This document shows positions 59,816-64,000 of a DNA stretch of 64,000 nt, piece by piece; position 1 is the first letter of the stretch; every line of letters begins with the position of its first letter. The notes beneath the pieces are model-generated. The model was given only the letters and a program-made list of their open reading frames with translations. It made no database searches and was not told the origin of the DNA. The stretch covers positions 1 through 64,000 of IMG/VR virus record IMGVR_UViG_3300042922_001182; one strand, 5' to 3'. The position numbers and the translations under genes are program-made. This DNA is from a virus.

Positions 59816-62296
59816 ATGACCAAGATCATCGATAAGGACATCACCTCCGTCTTCACCGAGAACTTCGTGGACTACTCCATGAGCGTCCTCCTGAAGCGTG
59901 CCATCCCGTCCGCTCTGGACGGGCTCAAGCCGGTCCACCGGCGCATCCTGTACGCGATGCGCCAGAACGGGCTCTTCCCCAGCAAGAAGTACAAGAAGTC
60001 CGCCCACACGGTCGGCTTCGTGCTCGGCTCGTTCCACCCCCACGGCGACTCGTCCGTCTACGACGCCATGGTGCGCATGGCTCAGCCCTGGGCCGTCAAC
60101 GCCATGCTGGTGGACGGCTACGGCAACTTCGGCTCCCAGGACGGGGACGGGGCCGCCGCTTACCGCTACACCGAGGCCCGTCTGCAGAAGTTCACCACGG
60201 ACTTCCTCCTGGACGAGATCCACAAGGACGCCGTCCCCATGCTCCCGACGTACGACGGGAGCGACATGGAGCCGTTCGTTCTCCCGGCCAAGCTCCCCCT
60301 GCTGCTCATCAACGGCACCTCGGGCATCGGCTCGGCTCACTCCACCGACATCCCCCCCTGCAACCCCAGCGACGTGATCCAGGCCACTCTGGCCCTGCTC
60401 CAGGACCCCACCATCGGGGACCGGGACATCGCCCGCCGCATCCGCATCGACTACCCCACCGGGGGCATCGTCTGCTCCTCCGTGGCGGTCGAGAACGCCT
60501 TCACCACCGGCCGAGGCAGCGTCCGGGTCCGGGCCAAGGTCCACCACGAGGAGGACAAGAAGAACGGCCGCGAGCTGATCGTCGTGGACGAGCTGGCGTA
60601 CGGCACCAACACCGAGAACGTGCTGAACTCCATCGTCCAGAAGGTCAAGGAGGGCACGATCGAGGGCATCTCCAACATCCGCAACGAGTCCGCCAAGGGC
60701 AAGATCCGCGTGGTGGTGGAGGTCAAGCCCGGCCACCAGGCCGGTGTGGTCGAGAACCTGCTCTACAAGATGACCCAGCTGCAGATCACGCAGAAGATCA
60801 TCATGATCGCGACGAGCAACAACGACTTCCGCCAGTACAACGCCAAGGGGCTGCTCACCGACTGGATCGAGTTCCGCCGTACCACCTTGAAGCGCATCTT
60901 CTCGTTCGACGTCCAGAAGCACCTCGTCCGCATGCACATCCTGGAGGGCTTGCTGAAGGCCCTCGCCGACATCGACAAGGTGGTCGCCATCATCCGGGCA
61001 TCCAAGGGCCGCCATGAGGCCATCGAGCGCCTCGTCGCGTTCAAGCACGACAAGAGCGACCCCGGCTACAGCCCCGAGCAGGCCGCAGCCATCTTGGACA
61101 TGCGCCTCTCCAAGCTCACAGGCCTGGAGAAGAACCAGCTCGCCGAGGAGCACGTCCAGCTCACGGCGACCGTGGAGCGTCTCAAGGACCTGCTGCGGGA
61201 CTCCGACGAGCTGGACGCCTTCATCCGCTCTCAGCTGGAGGAGATCGCCTCGAAGGTCAAGGACATTTTCGGTCGCAAGGACCCCTGGACCAGCATCGAG
61301 GAGATCGAGACCAACATCGAGGCCGAGGACGTGGTGCCGGACGAGGACTACCTCGTCGCCATCACCAACGGCGGCTTCATCAAGAAGCTGAAGCACGAGA
61401 TCAACGCGCAGAAGCGCGGGGGCAAGGGCACCTCTGTCGGCAAGACTCGCGAGGACGACTTCGTCTCCCGCATGTTCATCGCCAACAGCAAGGACCACCT
61501 GCTCATCTTCACCAACACCGGCCGCGTGTTCGACGTCAAGGTCTGGCGCGTCGCGGAGAGCAGCATGGGCTCGGTGGGCAAGCCCGCCGCCGCCTACGTC
61601 AGCCTCCGGGAGAACGAGCGGGTCCAGGCCGTGCTCAACCTCAGCAACACCCAGTTCGAGGACGACGGATCGTACCTCATGTTCGCCACCCAGAACGGCC
61701 AGGTGAAGAAGACGCTGCTCTCCGAGTTCCGCAACATCCTCACCACCGGCATCATCGCCATCACCCTCAAGGAGGGCGACGAGCTCCTGGGCGTCAAGTT
61801 CATCGACGGCGCCAAGGCCCAGCAGAACGTCTTCATGGCGACGGCTGGCGGAACCGGCATCCGCTTCGACCACTCGGACGTGCGCCCCATGGGCCGCGAC
61901 ACCACGGGTGTGATGGGCATCAAGCTCCGAGAGGACAGCGGCGACTACGTGGTCTCGTTCGACATCGTGGAGGACGAGGACTCCTACGTCCTGACCGCCA
62001 CCCAGGACGGCCGCTCCAAGCGCACGCCCATCACGGAGTACCCCGTGCAGGAGCGCGGCGGCTTCGGCCGCATCGCCACCCAGCTCCAGGAGAACGACCT
62101 CCTGATCAAGGCGCTCATCGTCAAGGAGGAGGACATCATGTTCATTAGCTCCGAGAAGATGGCCCGCGTCCCCGCAGAAGAGATCAAGATCTACCTGCGT
62201 CCCACCTACGGCATCAAGGCGGTCAGCCTGGACGAGGGCGCGTACCTCGTCGACGTGGTCCGCATCGACGCCGATGAGACCTCGGAAGAGGTCTAG
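59816..62296 (+). CDS. gyrA: DNA gyrase subunit A (phage type) with GyrA box
   Basis: An 826-residue subunit. The breakage-reunion domain shows DGLKPVHRRILYAM, GSFHPHGDSSVYDAMVRMAQPW (the quinolone-determining region) and the catalytic Tyr118 in AAYRYTEARL. The C-terminal domain is a beta-pinwheel with blade motifs NGGFIKKLKHE, NTGRVFDVKVW, QNGQVKKTLL, GGTGIRFDHSDVRPMG and QDGRSKRTPI. Residues 532-538 read QKRGGKG, a GyrA box, the hallmark of supercoiling gyrase rather than topoisomerase IV. It pairs with GyrB to manage the phage genome's topology. Start ATG after AGAAAGGA. Confidence 0.93.
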   Translation: MTKIIDKDITSVFTENFVDYSMSVLLKRAIPSALDGLKPVHRRILYAMRQNGLFPSKKYKKSAHTVGFVLGSFHPHGDSSVYDAMVRMAQPWAVNAMLVDGYGNFGSQDGDGAAAYRYTEARLQKFTTDFLLDEIHKDAVPMLPTYDGSDMEPFVLPAKLPLLLINGTSGIGSAHSTDIPPCNPSDVIQATLALLQDPTIGDRDIARRIRIDYPTGGIVCSSVAVENAFTTGRGSVRVRAKVHHEEDKKNGRELIVVDELAYGTNTENVLNSIVQKVKEGTIEGISNIRNESAKGKIRVVVEVKPGHQAGVVENLLYKMTQLQITQKIIMIATSNNDFRQYNAKGLLTDWIEFRRTTLKRIFSFDVQKHLVRMHILEGLLKALADIDKVVAIIRASKGRHEAIERLVAFKHDKSDPGYSPEQAAAILDMRLSKLTGLEKNQLAEEHVQLTATVERLKDLLRDSDELDAFIRSQLEEIASKVKDIFGRKDPWTSIEEIETNIEAEDVVPDEDYLVAITNGGFIKKLKHEINAQKRGGKGTSVGKTREDDFVSRMFIANSKDHLLIFTNTGRVFDVKVWRVAESSMGSVGKPAAAYVSLRENERVQAVLNLSNTQFEDDGSYLMFATQNGQVKKTLLSEFRNILTTGIIAITLKEGDELLGVKFIDGAKAQQNVFMATAGGTGIRFDHSDVRPMGRDTTGVMGIKLREDSGDYVVSFDIVEDEDSYVLTATQDGRSKRTPITEYPVQERGGFGRIATQLQENDLLIKALIVKEEDIMFISSEKMARVPAEEIKIYLRPTYGIKAVSLDEGAYLVDVVRIDADETSEEV

Positions 62297-62336
62297 CGAG
62301 ACAACTGAACAGACGCCGGGAGACCGGCTGTACGGA

Positions 62337-62358
62337 GCCGGGGGTGCGAGCCCCCGGC
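62337..62358 (+). terminator. Hairpin after gyrA
   Basis: GCCGGGGG/CCCCCGGC, an 8-bp stem with six-base loop TGCGAG. A second small stem (GCCG/CGGC) precedes it. There is no U-run; probably attenuation before the next gene. Confidence 0.5.
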
Positions 62359-62381
62359 CTACCAAGAAAGGAACAACGACA

Positions 62382-63020
62382 ATGCCGTCTGAGCACAGGA
62401 GGCTCTCTGCCAGGGAGATCGGAGAGGGGATCGAGGTCCAGCGTTTGCGGGTCTACGGCCTCTACAACCACCAGGGCGCGATCCCTCCTGAAACGTCGAA
62501 GAAGATCCACGAGGACCTGAAGGGGCTCTTCCCGACCACCAAGGTCAAGAGCTTCTCCACCCTCGGTTCCGCTGACAAGATGAAGTACCTGGAGTGGCTG
62601 AAGGAACAGCCCTCGTCCGGGGAAGAAGACAAGGGAAAGGAAGCGCAAGAGATGACCCAGAACAAGGGGCAGGAGTCCGGAGAGGTCACGGTGGTCCCCA
62701 ACGACCGCTCCAAGGTGATCGTCATCCTGGGCACGGAGCTGGCCGAGCGACGGGAAGAGGTGAACTCCCTCCGTCTCATGCTCAAGGAGCGTGACTCGGA
62801 GATCGGCTACATGTCGACCCAGATCGTCCAGAAGCTCAAGGAGGACAACGAGTACAAGGACCTCCTCATCGAGGAGCAGAAGGCCGAGATCGAGGCCCTC
62901 AAGGAGAAGCTGAAGGAGTTCGAGCAGGTTCCCTCCCCCAAGTTGGACAAGGAGGAGAAGGAAGTGCTTGAAAAATTGCAGTTCAGGGTTGAAGGGGGTG
63001 GTACCGCATCGGCCGCTTGA
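62382..63020 (+). CDS. RLRVYG-domain coiled-coil protein 1
   Basis: A 212-residue protein; ATG at 62382 with AAGAAAGGAAC upstream (an earlier ATG at 62274 lies inside gyrA). The N-terminal domain (about residues 1-80) contains VQRLRVYGLYNHQG and KSFSTLGSADKMKYLEWLKEQ. Residues 115-200 are a long coiled coil (LAERREEVNSLRLMLKER...LKEKLKEFEQ). The same domain order is seen in the partial gene at 63543, so they are paralogs. Such a layout suggests a protein that binds DNA or a partner through the N-terminus and oligomerises by the coil. Confidence 0.7.
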   Translation: MPSEHRRLSAREIGEGIEVQRLRVYGLYNHQGAIPPETSKKIHEDLKGLFPTTKVKSFSTLGSADKMKYLEWLKEQPSSGEEDKGKEAQEMTQNKGQESGEVTVVPNDRSKVIVILGTELAERREEVNSLRLMLKERDSEIGYMSTQIVQKLKEDNEYKDLLIEEQKAEIEALKEKLKEFEQVPSPKLDKEEKEVLEKLQFRVEGGGTASAA

Positions 63021-63453
63021 CCCGGCGGCACTATCACTGTCCACGACCTGCGGAATCAGCGACGGAGCCCGCAAGACGAACCGCAAGATCGAGACCTTCT
63101 CCGTCTCGAAGAAGGCCCTGACGGCTATGGACGATGCCGAGAAGCGGCTTGCGGCCGTGTTCGGCCAGGACGCCGCCGATGAGATGATGGACGAGATCCT
63201 GCGTTGCATGAAGGACACCAACATGAAGGACCACAACGCGGTCAGGAAGGCGTTCCGCCTCTGCGCGGACGTGTTCATCAACCCCCGTGTCGGCGTGGCG
63301 CTCCGACGGGAGTCCTCCCTGTACCACACCCTGGGCGGTACCCACTACTACAAGAAGGACCCGATCCGGATCGTCTACCGTGCCAACGGCCCGGTGGTGA
63401 CCCTGGTCAAGGTGGGCATGCGGAACGACGTCTACGAAGACGTGGCTATGTAG
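62968..63453 (+). CDS. Hypothetical protein with uncertain start
   Basis: The frame from TTG at 62968 (RBS GGAGGAGAAGGAAG) gives 161 residues and overlaps the previous gene by 53 bases; GTG at 62998 is the other choice. Key parts are FSVSKKALTAMDDAEKRLAA and FGQDAADEMMDEILRCM (helical), then VRKAFRLCADVFINPRVGVAL and DPIRIVYRANGPVVTLVKVG. Looks like a small helical protein with a beta C-terminus. No family recognised. Confidence 0.6.
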   Translation: MKNCSSGLKGVVPHRPLDPAALSLSTTCGISDGARKTNRKIETFSVSKKALTAMDDAEKRLAAVFGQDAADEMMDEILRCMKDTNMKDHNAVRKAFRLCADVFINPRVGVALRRESSLYHTLGGTHYYKKDPIRIVYRANGPVVTLVKVGMRNDVYEDVAM

Positions 63454-63460
63454 TAATCAG

Positions 63461-63505
63461 CTACATATTATTCACTTGTCGGAAGGGGGCTCACGCCCTC
63501 TTCCG
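63461..63505 (+). promoter_or_regulatory. Phage promoter element with 5' hairpin
   Basis: CTACATATTATTC (63461-63473) matches the element in all but the flanks. It is followed after six bases by an 11-bp stem (63480-63490 with 63495-63505, one G-U pair), as at the 58111 promoter. It drives the partial gene at 63543. Confidence 0.65.
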
Positions 63506-63542
63506 GCGTCAGCTAAAGACTTACCGGAACACGAGGTCCCCG

Positions 63543-64000
63543 ATGAACATCGAAAACGAGAGGCTCAGGGTCTACGGGCCCGACTTCCAGCGTGACAAGG
63601 GCGTCCGACGCCAGATGATGCTGGACATGCAGCAGAACGTCGAAGGCGCCAAGGCACTGAAGAGCTACGGCAACCTCACATTCAAGCGGTTGAACGACTA
63701 CTACCGCTGGCTCCAGGCGCAGCCCGACTTCGGGACGCCCAAGGAGCCGCCCGCTCCGCCCCTTCGGCTCTCCGCCATCCGGAGGGCAAGCCGGGCCCGT
63801 CGGGGGGCCGCCCTGACCGCCACTCTCCGCGAGGAGGTGGCCCAGCTCAAGGGGGAGATCAACACCCTGCTCGACGACGTGGAGATCCGCGACATGGAGA
63901 TCGAGGAGCTGAAGGACAACTTGGTCGCAATCCAGGCCGAGCTGGTCCAGCACCAGATGACCACCAACGGGAACACCCACCAGGTCAGCCACCGCCTGGC
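63543..64000 (+). CDS. RLRVYG-domain coiled-coil protein 2 (partial, runs off window)
   Basis: The frame is open from ATG at 63543 to the window end, giving at least 152 residues. It starts MNIENERLRVYGPDF, continues with ALKSYGNLTFKRLNDYYRWLQAQP, then a basic Pro/Arg-rich linker (about residues 63-90) and a coiled coil (LREEVAQLKGEINTLLDDVEI). The N-terminal domain aligns with the product at 62382-63020 (RLRVYG; KS(F/Y)..L....YL/YRWL..QP). It has its own promoter. C-terminus unknown. Confidence 0.75.
   Translation, partial: MNIENERLRVYGPDFQRDKGVRRQMMLDMQQNVEGAKALKSYGNLTFKRLNDYYRWLQAQPDFGTPKEPPAPPLRLSAIRRASRARRGAALTATLREEVAQLKGEINTLLDDVEIRDMEIEELKDNLVAIQAELVQHQMTTNGNTHQVSHRL

Noticed and set aside
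59801-62365. Minus-strand open frame of 854 codons opposite gyrA
   Set aside because: Same cause: a codon-bias shadow of gyrA with Asp/Leu/Val-rich nonsense composition.
62310-62366. tRNA ending in a T-arm-like stem and CTACCA
   Set aside because: GGGGG-TGCGAG-CCCCC resembles a T arm, but no acceptor partner, anticodon arm or D arm can be folded upstream.

Overview
The window is a stretch of a large, lytic-type tailed bacteriophage genome with a contractile-type tail (myovirus-like). The evidence is a gp5-like spike with an OB fold, a gp53-like baseplate wedge protein, several very long tail-fibre genes, lysis-type proteins, and a nearly complete set of nucleic-acid enzymes packed in ATGA-overlapping operons. 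It also carries the N-terminal half of a multisubunit RNA polymerase beta' subunit with a YDGD metal site, which is typical of giant (jumbo) phages with split RNA polymerases. DNA is GC-rich with G/C at most third positions and purine-rich Shine-Dalgarno sites. The host cannot be fixed: GC content and a DUF6011-like zinc protein fit actinobacteria, while a GyrB with the long insertion usual in Gram-negative gyrases and a protein ending like an outer-membrane beta signal point the other way.

Layout. Plus strand 1-5512: small paralogous genes, a leader with a two-codon minigene and a sigma70-like promoter, a Cys-rich zinc protein, RNAP beta' N-half, two tiny membrane or basic proteins and a virion-type protein. 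Minus strand 5560-30532: lysis-like cassette (membrane proteins, holin candidate, Cys protease/transglutaminase fold), three tandem paralogous receptor-binding proteins, a Kelch propeller, and four to five long repeat- or lectin-bearing fibre proteins. Plus strand 30798-34443: an island with an SbcD/gp47-like nuclease and a DnaB-like helicase. Minus strand 34492-36847: baseplate genes. Plus strand 37050-64000: Dda/RecD-type helicase, DEDD exonuclease, adenosylcobalamin (class II) ribonucleotide reductase, HNH endonuclease, T7-lysozyme-like amidase, SLT transglycosylase, a VWA protein, and a complete DNA gyrase whose two subunit genes flank a 26-heptad solenoid protein, a DUF6011-like protein and a second HNH endonuclease.

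How it fits together. Most plus-strand transcription units are bounded by perfect GC-rich hairpins (10-18 bp) and several start at a very AT-rich element, consensus close to CACATATTATAG, which has no visible -35 box. The RNAP gene itself sits behind a sigma70-like promoter (TTGCGC, 17 bp, TATAAT). A simple reading is that host polymerase makes the phage polymerase, which could then read the special element; this is inference. The right half supplies dNTPs, unwinding, recombination and supercoiling for replication; the minus-strand blocks supply the tail, baseplate and lysis. Most interesting: the conserved promoter element with its 5'-hairpins, the gyrase locus with the heptad solenoid, the RBS-sequestering gyrB leader, the expanded paralog families and the tandem receptor-binding proteins.
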